Shown piece after piece: positions 1 through 5,970 of a stretch of DNA of 9,823 nt. Origin of the DNA: Bacteriovoracales bacterium (GTDB taxonomy: Bacteria > Bdellovibrionota > Bacteriovoracia > Bacteriovoracales > Bacteriovoracaceae); contig SKGZ01000288.1 in NCBI GenBank assembly GCA_007117175.1, positions 1 through 9,823 on the forward strand, given 5' to 3'. Both the position numbers and the translations under genes were made by a program. How positions within the stretch are numbered: the first letter of the stretch is position 1; every line of letters begins with the position of its first letter. The notes under the pieces were generated by a model. That model worked only from the letters and a program-made list of their open reading frames with translations. It was not told the origin of the DNA and searched no databases.

Positions 1-112
1 CTCTGATTATCTTTTCAAGTCTTGCCAGTTGTTGTGAGCGAAACTGATAATCTAATGTACTGCCAGTGAGAAAGTAATCTCTTTGTTGCTGTGCAATTTC
101 TTTAATTGTCAT
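1..112 (-). CDS. Aldehyde dehydrogenase, class 3-like, N-terminal fragment (continues past left edge)
   Basis: Only the first 37 codons are in the window, reading from an ATG at 112-110 to the left edge without a stop. The residues include QQQRDYF, then TG.T, then FRSQQLARLEKII. This is the spacing of the conserved N-terminal segment of ALDH3-type enzymes (QR-x-YF-x-SG-x-T, FR-x-x-QL-x-x-L), which act as fatty or long-chain aldehyde dehydrogenases. The catalytic Cys and NAD-binding region lie outside the window and cannot be checked. The ATG overlaps the last 11 bp of the upstream S1P lyase gene in another frame, so translational coupling is likely. The pairing makes biochemical sense: S1P lyase releases a long-chain 2-enal, and an ALDH3-type enzyme would oxidise it to the fatty acid. 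Family assignment rests on a short stretch, and substrate specificity is inferred from the neighbour. Confidence 0.75.
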   Translation of the reverse strand, partial: MTIKEIAQQQRDYFLTGSTLDYQFRSQQLARLEKIIR

Positions 113-1541
113 ACAGATTATCCAATAAATTCACGGCAACATCTTTAAGAGCCCCTTTTTGCTCAAGAGTTCCCATTAACCCATAGATTCCAGCAGTTTT
201 TTGATCACTTCCCGATGAGCTAGCACCCTTCTTGGCCTGTCCTCCTGCTACTTGCTGAATAATTTTATTAGGTAAAATTCTGACCATGGAGTGAATAAAA
301 TTTTTCTTCACCTGACTTATTTTGGTATTTTGACTTTTAGCTTTCTGGTGACATTGCTTAAGATCCATCAAGAACTGATCACTGACTCGATGATGAGCAT
401 ACATGACAGTGAGGTGAAGACTGGCCGGAGTGGTGTTGCGATCAAAATGCCAACCCTTTTGTCCCATTAAATCAGCTAATTCATAAATATCACAATCATC
501 ACTGGCAATACTTAAGATACTGGCCTGGGGATTTCCTAGCACTTTTAACCCCTCGATTTGATTAATCCCATTTTGTAGTTTTAAAGTGGTACTTCTCACA
601 ATAGTAAAGATTTCTTTATAACCTTCTTCTCCCAGATAATTCAACACCGCCCAAGCCGCAGCAATGGCCCCTCCTGGTCTGGTTCCTAAAATAGAAGGAG
701 AAATATAGATCCCTCCACTCCAATTAGTGGTGCAAAAAAACTGGTGCTTTCTCAACTCTCTTGAGTTGTATAAAATCACTGATGCGCCCTTGGCGGCATG
801 GCCATATTTATGCAAGTCAACTGAAAGGGAAGTCACCCCCGGAACAGATAAATCAAATGGCGGTAATTTCACTCCTAGTTTTCTATAGAATGCCAAGACA
901 ATACCGCCAATACAGGCATCTACGTGACAAAGAATTCCATGTTTTTGGGCCAATTGAGCAATCTCACTCACTGGATCAATCACTCCTTGGGGGTAGGAGG
1001 GAGTGGAGGCAAAAAGTTGAATGGTGTTTTCATTCATATGCTTTGCCATTTCTTGCGCGCTCACTTCAAACGTTTGATGATCAACTTCTACTGTGATGAG
1101 TTTAATTCCAAAATAATGACAGGCCTTATTGCAGGCAGGGTGAACACTACTGGGGGCAATAATCTCTGGCTCTTTAATTTCAGGTTTATGAACTTTGGCC
1201 CACTCTCTAGCAGATTTAACTGCCATTAAAATACTTTCACTTCCTCCAGAGGTCATATTGCCACAGCTTTGCTTAGTTCCACCAAGTAAATTTTTAGTCA
1301 TGGAAACCACTTCATTTTCCATATTCTTTAAGCTGGGAAAAGCTGCTGGATTAAGAGCGTTTTCAGAAATATAAAGTCCGTAGGCTTCTTTCATCACTTC
1401 ATACAATTCAGTATGACCTTGATAGACTAAGCAAAAGCATCGCCCATCTTCCCATTTAATATCATTGGCCTTCATATCCTTTAGTCTTTTAAGGATTTCT
1501 TCCTTACTTGATTTTTGCGCTGGCAATTGGCATTGACTCAC
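102..1541 (-). CDS. Sphingosine-1-phosphate lyase family PLP-dependent enzyme
   Basis: A complete 479-residue protein of the group II PLP-dependent decarboxylase fold, closest by motif to sphingosine-1-phosphate lyase (SPL/Dpl1). These enzymes split phosphorylated sphingoid bases into phosphoethanolamine and a long-chain aldehyde. Visible SPL-like blocks are NPAAFPSLKNMENEVV (about 64-79), the PLP-phosphate segment TSGGSESI (97-104), SSVHPACNKA (131-140), HVDAC with the PLP-contacting Asp208, and VDLHKYG with the Schiff-base Lys245. GGIYISPSILGTRPGG follows, and the C-terminal block IYGLMGTLEQKG ends in LLDNLY, as in SPLs. There is no N-terminal membrane anchor, so it should be soluble, like bacterial SPLs. 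The start is GTG at 1541-1539, preceded by a strong AGAGGAG ribosome binding site 7 nt away. It has its own promoter and overlaps a downstream aldehyde dehydrogenase gene. A glutamate or aromatic amino-acid decarboxylase is a less likely alternative. Confidence 0.85.
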   Translation of the reverse strand: MSQCQLPAQKSSKEEILKRLKDMKANDIKWEDGRCFCLVYQGHTELYEVMKEAYGLYISENALNPAAFPSLKNMENEVVSMTKNLLGGTKQSCGNMTSGGSESILMAVKSAREWAKVHKPEIKEPEIIAPSSVHPACNKACHYFGIKLITVEVDHQTFEVSAQEMAKHMNENTIQLFASTPSYPQGVIDPVSEIAQLAQKHGILCHVDACIGGIVLAFYRKLGVKLPPFDLSVPGVTSLSVDLHKYGHAAKGASVILYNSRELRKHQFFCTTNWSGGIYISPSILGTRPGGAIAAAWAVLNYLGEEGYKEIFTIVRSTTLKLQNGINQIEGLKVLGNPQASILSIASDDCDIYELADLMGQKGWHFDRNTTPASLHLTVMYAHHRVSDQFLMDLKQCHQKAKSQNTKISQVKKNFIHSMVRILPNKIIQQVAGGQAKKGASSSGSDQKTAGIYGLMGTLEQKGALKDVAVNLLDNLYDN

Positions 1542-1547
1542 GATGAT

Positions 1548-1557
1548 ACTCCTCTTA
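1548..1557 (-). promoter_or_regulatory. Ribosome binding site that fixes the GTG start of the S1P lyase gene
   Basis: On the minus strand the sequence reads TAAGAGGAGT, followed after about 7 nt by the GTG start at 1541. This is the best Shine-Dalgarno sequence in the left half of the window. It supports the GTG rather than any downstream ATG. Confidence 0.7.
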
Positions 1558-1583
1558 TGACTAGAATCTGATCTGTGCTAAAA

Positions 1584-1589
1584 ATTATA
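1584..1589 (-). promoter_or_regulatory. Probable -10 box (TATAAT) of the S1P lyase / ALDH operon
   Basis: In the 61-bp gap between the DUF819-type gene and the lyase gene, the minus strand carries a perfect TATAAT. The -35 region about 17-18 bp upstream (TGTTTT-like, inside the end of the DUF819-type gene) is weak. A transcript would start near 1577 and have a leader of about 36 nt containing the AGAGGAG site. The lyase/ALDH pair can therefore be transcribed separately from the DUF819-type gene. Confidence 0.5.
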
Positions 1590-1602
1590 ACCGATTTTGC
1601 TG

Positions 1603-2661
1603 TTATAAAACATGGTGGAGGAAAATTCCAAGAAATGTCCCAAGGGCAACTCCCAGTGTGGCCACTGCAATTCCCGGAGCAATTAAATCCTGACGATTGA
1701 GGTTTTTTCCAATGAGAATCACAAAGGGCGGTCCAAAGATACTGGCCATATGCGAGATTAAACTTGAGTGAAAATCTAATTTAAGAAATTTGCATAAAAT
1801 AAAGTAGAGTAGTCCGTTGAGCAATAAAACTAATACAATAAAGTAAAAGATAAAAAGAGCATTGCTGGCCATTTCTTGTAAATTAACCTGCATGGCAATA
1901 CTTAAGCAAAAAACTAAAATAAAGTATTCTCCCCATTGATCCGCAATTTCTGTTTTTTCAAAACGATGAAAAGAAGCACTGATCAGACTCACCAGTGTGA
2001 GTGAGGCAATCAGGTAGGTGGCATGAATCTTAGCAAAGAATAAATAACTGCTGGCAAGGCAAAGAGCATTAATCATCAGCATCAGTGCTAAAAATGGCAG
2101 GGCCTTTTTTTGAAATAATTTTTCGCTGATTCCAAGAGTCTCATTTTCTAGCTGCTCCCGCTGGCCATAGGCCTTGGCTAGCTTCATGGCAATGAATAAG
2201 TAAAAGGCACCGATTAGAAAATCATAACTCATAATACTAAGATAGACATGCTCGGCAAAGCCTAGGGCAACGTACAGAGAACTTAAGTTCACCGTTCCTC
2301 CGGTGAAAAGAGCAACTGTTGCTGCCGGTAAAATTTTATCGGCTGAAGAAAAGTAAAAAATCACCAGCACGGAGACCGTTACAGTGATGATTGAAAGTAA
2401 AAATGAGAGCAACACACTGGGGCTGACTTGAATGAGTCGGGAGAGTTTGCTGTTCATCAATAATAAGGGCAAGCTGAGGATTAAGCTGATCTCACTGATC
2501 TGCTGGATGCTTTCATGGTTGATCAAAAAAGATGCTAGAAAACCTATCAGGTAGCAAATAATAGCAGGACCTAAATTTTGAATGATTGCTAGCCGTTTTT
2601 GTACTTGTAAAATCACTAGGGGGATAACTAAACACAGTGACCATATCAAAAGGCTCATCAT
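1603..2661 (-). CDS. DUF819-family integral membrane protein
   Basis: A very hydrophobic protein of about 352 residues with roughly ten predicted transmembrane helices. It fits the DUF819 (YjcL-like) family of putative transporters, whose substrate is not established. Supporting marks are an N-terminal helix followed by LGPAIICYLIGFL, the family-typical TGGTVNLSSLYVALG block (the usual form is GGS-x-N), a soluble central loop around AYGQREQLENETLG, and the C-terminal ATLGVALGTFLGIFL segment. The start is uncertain. ATG codons at 2661 and 2658 place the first helix as in the family, while an in-frame TTG at 2679 would add six residues (MAHHSN). None has a clear Shine-Dalgarno sequence, and the ATGs lie inside a 10-bp hairpin that may also terminate the upstream gene. 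Functional linkage to the lyase downstream is possible, for example as a transporter, but unproven. Confidence 0.75.
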   Translation of the reverse strand: MMSLLIWSLCLVIPLVILQVQKRLAIIQNLGPAIICYLIGFLASFLINHESIQQISEISLILSLPLLLMNSKLSRLIQVSPSVLLSFLLSIITVTVSVLVIFYFSSADKILPAATVALFTGGTVNLSSLYVALGFAEHVYLSIMSYDFLIGAFYLFIAMKLAKAYGQREQLENETLGISEKLFQKKALPFLALMLMINALCLASSYLFFAKIHATYLIASLTLVSLISASFHRFEKTEIADQWGEYFILVFCLSIAMQVNLQEMASNALFIFYFIVLVLLLNGLLYFILCKFLKLDFHSSLISHMASIFGPPFVILIGKNLNRQDLIAPGIAVATLGVALGTFLGIFLHHVL

Positions 2662-2677
2662 ATTGCTATGATGAGCC
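2648..2677 (-). terminator. Hairpin with short T-tract: terminator of the upstream gene and/or start-codon-masking structure
   Basis: The minus strand shows a perfect 10-bp inverted repeat, GGCTCATCAT / ATGATGAGCC, with loop AGCAAT, followed directly by TTTT. It lies 32 bp after the stop of the basic secreted protein gene, where an intrinsic terminator is expected. The 3' arm contains the tandem ATGATG start codons of the DUF819-type gene. If readthrough RNA exists, the same stem would hide those starts. Confidence 0.5.
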
Positions 2678-2709
2678 AAAAAGACTTATTGTTCAAGCTT
2701 TGCTAAGAA

Positions 2710-3504
2710 CTAAAGATTCTCGATAAGATAATCTTTGAGATGCTTTTTAAAGGCGATATTCTTTTCAGTGACTCTTTTTGTTACTTTGCCATTATGTCGA
2801 TTGACTTGACGATTATGGCGGCGAGCACTTCTTTGAATTTTCTTAGGGGCGTCTTGGTCCACTGTCATCATGCTTTGATAACTAAGTTCGTCTTCATCAT
2901 ATCTTAATGATCCATCACAAAGAATTCCTGACTCATTAGCGTCTAAGATCATCTGAGCAACCTCTTGTGCACTGACTTCCGGAACTTTTTTGTTCACCTG
3001 TTGATAGAGTTTAGCAAACTCTTTTTGTGCGCGACTCATTTCTTTTAAGAAATCTCTAGCCGCTTTCACTTGCTGACGGTTGCTACGCTTAATTTGTCTG
3101 TTCTGGCGACGGATTTGTCTTTGTTCTTTTCTTGAAAGTTCTTCATCAATTTCTTGAATGGATTGCAGCACATAGTCATAGCTGGGACGTTCAATTTGTT
3201 CACTGACATACTGTGCTTCACTAATGATTCCTAAAATTTTTTGAGTGCGAGCATCGTGGATGTTATTTTCTGCTATCCCCGCAAGAGGCATTAAGAAGGG
3301 ATAGGCGATATATCCTGCAACTCCAAAAAGTGCAGAAGTAACGATCCATACACTGACTGTCGCTCTTGTATTATCGTGAAACTTCAAAATCTTACTTTCA
3401 TAGTTTTTCTGGTACTGCTCAACGCAGCTATTGCTAGCCTGTGCACTTTGTAAAAAGTAGGTCATCAGACTCAAGGCTAAGACACAATTTTGGATGAGTT
3501 TCAT
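2710..3504 (-). CDS. Secreted or membrane-anchored basic protein of unknown function
   Basis: A 264-residue protein whose family I do not recognise. It opens with a clear Sec signal peptide (MKLIQN, hydrophobic core, cleavage likely after SAQA at residue 23). Cys27 and Cys196 are its only cysteines in the mature part and could pair. A second hydrophobic stretch (about 49-77, VSVWIVTSALFGVAGYIAY onward) could be a membrane anchor. The middle (about 115-175) is strongly charged and helical or coiled. Two Arg/Asn/Gln-rich motifs resemble each other: RRQNRQIKRSNRQQVK (132-147) and RRHNRQVNRHNGKVTK (228-243). Between them, SAQEVAQMILDANESGILC looks like a short conserved-type helix. The ATG start has GGAG 7 nt upstream, and a promoter with perfect TTGACA lies just beyond. 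No enzymatic motif is visible; a structural or envelope-binding role is only a guess. Confidence 0.75.
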   Translation of the reverse strand: MKLIQNCVLALSLMTYFLQSAQASNSCVEQYQKNYESKILKFHDNTRATVSVWIVTSALFGVAGYIAYPFLMPLAGIAENNIHDARTQKILGIISEAQYVSEQIERPSYDYVLQSIQEIDEELSRKEQRQIRRQNRQIKRSNRQQVKAARDFLKEMSRAQKEFAKLYQQVNKKVPEVSAQEVAQMILDANESGILCDGSLRYDEDELSYQSMMTVDQDAPKKIQRSARRHNRQVNRHNGKVTKRVTEKNIAFKKHLKDYLIENL

Positions 3505-3529
3505 AAGAGTACTCCTTTTTTGTTGGTTA

Positions 3530-3544
3530 AAGTGGTAGCCACTT
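3530..3544. promoter_or_regulatory. 15-bp dyad in a divergent promoter region (possible operator)
   Basis: The sequence AAGTGG-TAG-CCACTT is a perfect 6-bp inverted repeat around a 3-bp centre. It lies between the divergent secreted-protein and amidohydrolase genes and overlaps the minus-strand -10 and transcription start. A repressor bound here could affect both genes. No known regulator site is recognised in it. Confidence 0.35.
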
Positions 3545-3571
3545 ATACCGAAAAGGATATTAATGTGTCAA
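3542..3571 (-). promoter_or_regulatory. Sigma-70-type promoter for the basic secreted protein gene
   Basis: On the minus strand a perfect TTGACA (3571-3566) is followed after 18 bp by TATAAG (3547-3542). The -35 box lies inside the first codons of the divergent amidohydrolase gene. Transcription would begin near 3535, leaving a leader of about 30 nt that carries GGAG. A 15-bp dyad covers the downstream half of the -10 box and the start region. Confidence 0.55.
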
Positions 3572-4675
3572 ACAAAAAAGAAATGGCAAGAAATTCGCCG
3601 TGATTTACATCAGAGAGCCGAATTAGCTGGACAAGAGCAGAGCACTGCAGAATATTTGCTGCAAATTTTAGACTCCATGCAGGTGGATGAACTGAAAACA
3701 GGACTGGCCGGTCACGGGATCATTGCCACTTTTGTGGGGGCAAAGGCTGGGCCCAGTATTGCCATTCGCGCAGACATGGATGCACTGCCTATCCAAGAGG
3801 ACAAGAGTCTTGTTTATCACTCCTTTAATGAGCAAGTCTCCCATAAGTGTGGTCATGATGGTCATATGAGTATTGCTCTAGCGGTGTGTGATTGGTTTGC
3901 TCAAAATAAAGATCAAATGAAGGGGCGCTTGGTAGCCATTTTTCAGCCGGCAGAGGAGACCGGAGAGGGGGCAGCCTTGATGTTGCAGCACTTGCCTACA
4001 ATTGATTACTGTTTGGGACTGCACAATATCCCAGGTGAAAAGTTAGGTAAGCTTTTAATCAGTCATGAGATTTTTGCCTGTGCTTCTGCTGGCATGAAGG
4101 TGAATTTACCTGGTATTAGCTCCCATGCTGCTGAGCCGGACAAGGCCAGTAATTTTTATCCTCATATTCAGGGCCTTTATGATTTAACTCAGAGTTTATG
4201 CTGTGATCAAGAAAATGAAAAATTTCAAGTAGTGAGTTTAACCTATTTGCAAGTAGGACAGAGGAGTTTTGGTTTAACCCCTGGGCCCAGTGAGATTTAC
4301 TTGACACTCAGAAGTTACAGCGACCAACAGATGAATCATATCAAGGCCAAGTTAGAAGAATTTTTTCGGCCATTGAAGGCCAAAATTGAGTATTGTGAAG
4401 TCTTTCCGGCAGTGGTGAATTCTGGTGATTTGGGGCAATTGGCCCAAGCAGTTGCCAGTGAAAAACAAATTGCATTTCAAGTGATGGACTTTCCTTTTCG
4501 TTGGTCAGAAGACTTTGCTCATTATCAAAAAGTGAGCAAGACATTTTTTTGGGGCATTGGCTCTGGGCAAGATCAATTGCACTTACACCATCCTGATTAT
4601 GATTTTAATGACGAGCTGGTTGAAAAAGCACTTTATTTTTATCAAGCCTTTTTGATTCAATTACAAAATCAATAA
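3563..4675 (+). CDS. M20D-family metal-dependent amidohydrolase (N-acyl amino acid deacylase type)
   Basis: A complete 370-residue cytoplasmic enzyme of peptidase family M20D. Relatives are hippurate hydrolase, IAA-amino acid hydrolase and N-acetyldiaminopimelate deacetylase. Motifs appear in the expected order: RRDLHQRAEL (12-21), IRADMDALP with the metal-domain Asp (68-76), HKCGHDGH supplying Cys96 and His98 ligands, FQPAEETGEGA with catalytic and ligand Glu131/Glu132, GLHN with His154, and SSHAAEP in the dimerisation domain (187-192). WSEDF (314-318) and the C-terminal LHHPDYDFND (341-350) with its ligand His follow. All expected metal ligands are present, so it should be active; the substrate cannot be told from sequence. 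The ATG start has AAAGGA 5 nt upstream. It is divergent from the basic secreted protein gene and overlaps the 3' end of the Tsx-like gene by 7 bp, with no terminator between. Confidence 0.9.
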   Translation: MCQTKKKWQEIRRDLHQRAELAGQEQSTAEYLLQILDSMQVDELKTGLAGHGIIATFVGAKAGPSIAIRADMDALPIQEDKSLVYHSFNEQVSHKCGHDGHMSIALAVCDWFAQNKDQMKGRLVAIFQPAEETGEGAALMLQHLPTIDYCLGLHNIPGEKLGKLLISHEIFACASAGMKVNLPGISSHAAEPDKASNFYPHIQGLYDLTQSLCCDQENEKFQVVSLTYLQVGQRSFGLTPGPSEIYLTLRSYSDQQMNHIKAKLEEFFRPLKAKIEYCEVFPAVVNSGDLGQLAQAVASEKQIAFQVMDFPFRWSEDFAHYQKVSKTFFWGIGSGQDQLHLHHPDYDFNDELVEKALYFYQAFLIQLQNQ

Positions 4676-5436
4676 CTCATCTTAATCATGGCCTGGGGGG
4701 CGTATTCATTGCGATTGCTCAATTGGTAGCGATTAAGGGCCACTAAGAGCTCGATTCCAATTTCCAGTCTGTCAGGCTTTCCGTGTAAGAGATAACCCAG
4801 ATCGTAGAGAAATTGTGGCTGGGTCATGAGAAAGCGTCCTTTGCGGTCGATCATGGGATTGAACTCTTGCTTAGTGCCATTACCGTCAAAGGGAGCTGCC
4901 GCTAAAAAGCCAGTGAATTTATAGCGAGTGAGATCACTGAGAGTCCAGCTCATTTGCCAAAAGGTTCCAATTTGAAATCCCACTCCATTGCGATTGGGAT
5001 TGTCTCGCAAAACAGTATTGAAACTAAAGAAATCAAATCCAGGAAGAGCTAAGTCATATTGTAGACCATAGAAATAATTGCGAAAGTTAAACTGTCCATA
5101 ACCTGAACCATTTTCCAGTTCAAGTCTAATAGAGACGTCTTTAATCACTCCATAACTCCACTTACGACCAGTTAAGGAACTCAGACTAAAGGTGGGGGAG
5201 ATTCCACCAAAGAATTGATTGGAGTCTCCTCTTGAATCAGAAAAAGGTTCGGTGATGTCATAGTAGAAAAAAACTGTTCCGTGATCCCAGACTCCAAAGT
5301 GTTCAATAGTCATGGTGAGTTTTTTGGAATCATAGCCTAGGTCATCGCGAAAATTATTTCCCCATAGAAACGACACCGATGTGGCGTGGACATTCACACT
5401 GAGAAAAATAAGCAGCAGGATAAGTTTTTTGATCAT
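4669..5436 (-). CDS. Tsx/OmpK-family outer membrane channel
   Basis: A 255-residue outer membrane beta-barrel of the nucleoside-specific channel (Tsx, PF03502) type, nearer in pattern to OmpK than to E. coli Tsx. A signal peptide (MIKKLILLLIFLSVNVHA, residues 1-18) precedes SVSFLWGNNF. TMTIEHFGVWDHGTVFFYYDI (41-61) matches the family's TxTxE-x-x-x-W-x-x-G-x-x-FF-x-D pattern. GGISPTFSLSSLTG (77-90), YGLQYDLALPGFDFF and the C-terminal LEIGIELLVALNRY with a final aromatic Tyr support the assignment. Family members let nucleosides, and perhaps other small solutes, diffuse through the outer membrane. Ligand specificity here is unproven. The ATG has only a weak, purine-rich AGAAG site upstream. It converges with the amidohydrolase gene and is divergent from the lipoprotein gene. 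Confidence 0.82.
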   Translation of the reverse strand: MIKKLILLLIFLSVNVHATSVSFLWGNNFRDDLGYDSKKLTMTIEHFGVWDHGTVFFYYDITEPFSDSRGDSNQFFGGISPTFSLSSLTGRKWSYGVIKDVSIRLELENGSGYGQFNFRNYFYGLQYDLALPGFDFFSFNTVLRDNPNRNGVGFQIGTFWQMSWTLSDLTRYKFTGFLAAAPFDGNGTKQEFNPMIDRKGRFLMTQPQFLYDLGYLLHGKPDRLEIGIELLVALNRYQLSNRNEYAPQAMIKMSY

Positions 5437-5540
5437 AGTTGACTTCTTTTCTTTCTTTTGTGACCAGAAAGTAACCTAGCAAAAAACTCTGCATCTGAGG
5501 AGAATAAAAATTTCCCGTGGCAAATTGACACCAAAAAATG

Positions 5541-5549
5541 TGCTATCAT
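5541..5549 (+). promoter_or_regulatory. Extended -10 promoter (TGCTATCAT) of the lipoprotein gene
   Basis: TGC-TATCAT is an extended -10 box. The -35 position at 17 bp (CAAATT) is poor, and a TTGACA at 5525-5530 is only 13 bp away. The predicted start lies near 5556-5557, which is the A of the second ATG of the lipoprotein gene. A leaderless or nearly leaderless mRNA would result. Confidence 0.45.
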
Positions 5550-5556
5550 GGGGGAT

Positions 5557-5970
5557 ATGAAAGGATTGAATGTTATAATATTTTTCTTGCTTTTCTCTGC
5601 TTGTAGCCGCTTGGATTATCGGGCGCAAGATTTTGCTGGAAATGTCAGGGGGAGTTTATCAGTGTTGAGCGAGTCTGATCAAACCTGCTTTCAAGTGACC
5701 TTACAGGCAGTGGACTTTTCCAGTGAGCAATTGGCTGCCCAAAATTGGTATTTTATGATCAATGGTCAAAAGCATGATCGATCTGTAGCCAGTGATCTGA
5801 CTTCTCAAAAGAAGATCGCTCCTTACGGTTTTTATCACCTTGGAAGTGGTCAGGTTCAAACCTGCCTATCGATTGATGAGGCCAATGAGGTTCAAAGCTT
5901 GGTGCTTAAAAGCCATGACTCACCCTACGGCCGGGGTGCCCGTTTAGTCTTTGATTCTATTGAATTTTAA
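5557..5970 (+). CDS. Small lipoprotein of unknown function
   Basis: A 137-residue predicted lipoprotein. The N-terminus MKGLNVIIFFLLFSAC is a short lipoprotein signal peptide with a usable lipobox (FSA-Cys), so lipidation at Cys16 is expected. The mature part, about 121 residues, looks like a beta-rich domain (SLSVLSE, CFQVTLQAVDF, WYFMINGQ, then a C-terminal ARLVFDSIEF) with two further cysteines (in QTCFQV and QTCLSI) that may form a disulfide. I do not recognise a family. An in-frame ATG at 5548 would add MGD, but it lies inside the extended -10 promoter box and has no ribosome binding site, so the ATG at 5557 is preferred. The 3' end overlaps the convergent TonB-like gene by 14 bp. Confidence 0.7.
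   Translation: MKGLNVIIFFLLFSACSRLDYRAQDFAGNVRGSLSVLSESDQTCFQVTLQAVDFSSEQLAAQNWYFMINGQKHDRSVASDLTSQKKIAPYGFYHLGSGQVQTCLSIDEANEVQSLVLKSHDSPYGRGARLVFDSIEF

Noticed and set aside
761..1229. Two plus-strand open frames of about 100 codons inside the S1P lyase gene
   Set aside because: They are antisense to a well-conserved enzyme, lack ribosome binding sites and encode no recognisable protein.
505..1915. A 14-bp repeat (TGGCAATACTTAAG) in both the lyase gene and the DUF819-type gene
   Set aside because: Both copies encode Leu-Ser-Ile-Ala in the same frame, so codon coincidence explains them; only two copies exist and the flanks differ.
5484..5547. A short peptide gene after the GAGGAG at about 5497-5502
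   Set aside because: No start codon stands at a suitable distance; the nearest GTG (5517) runs into a stop after two codons.
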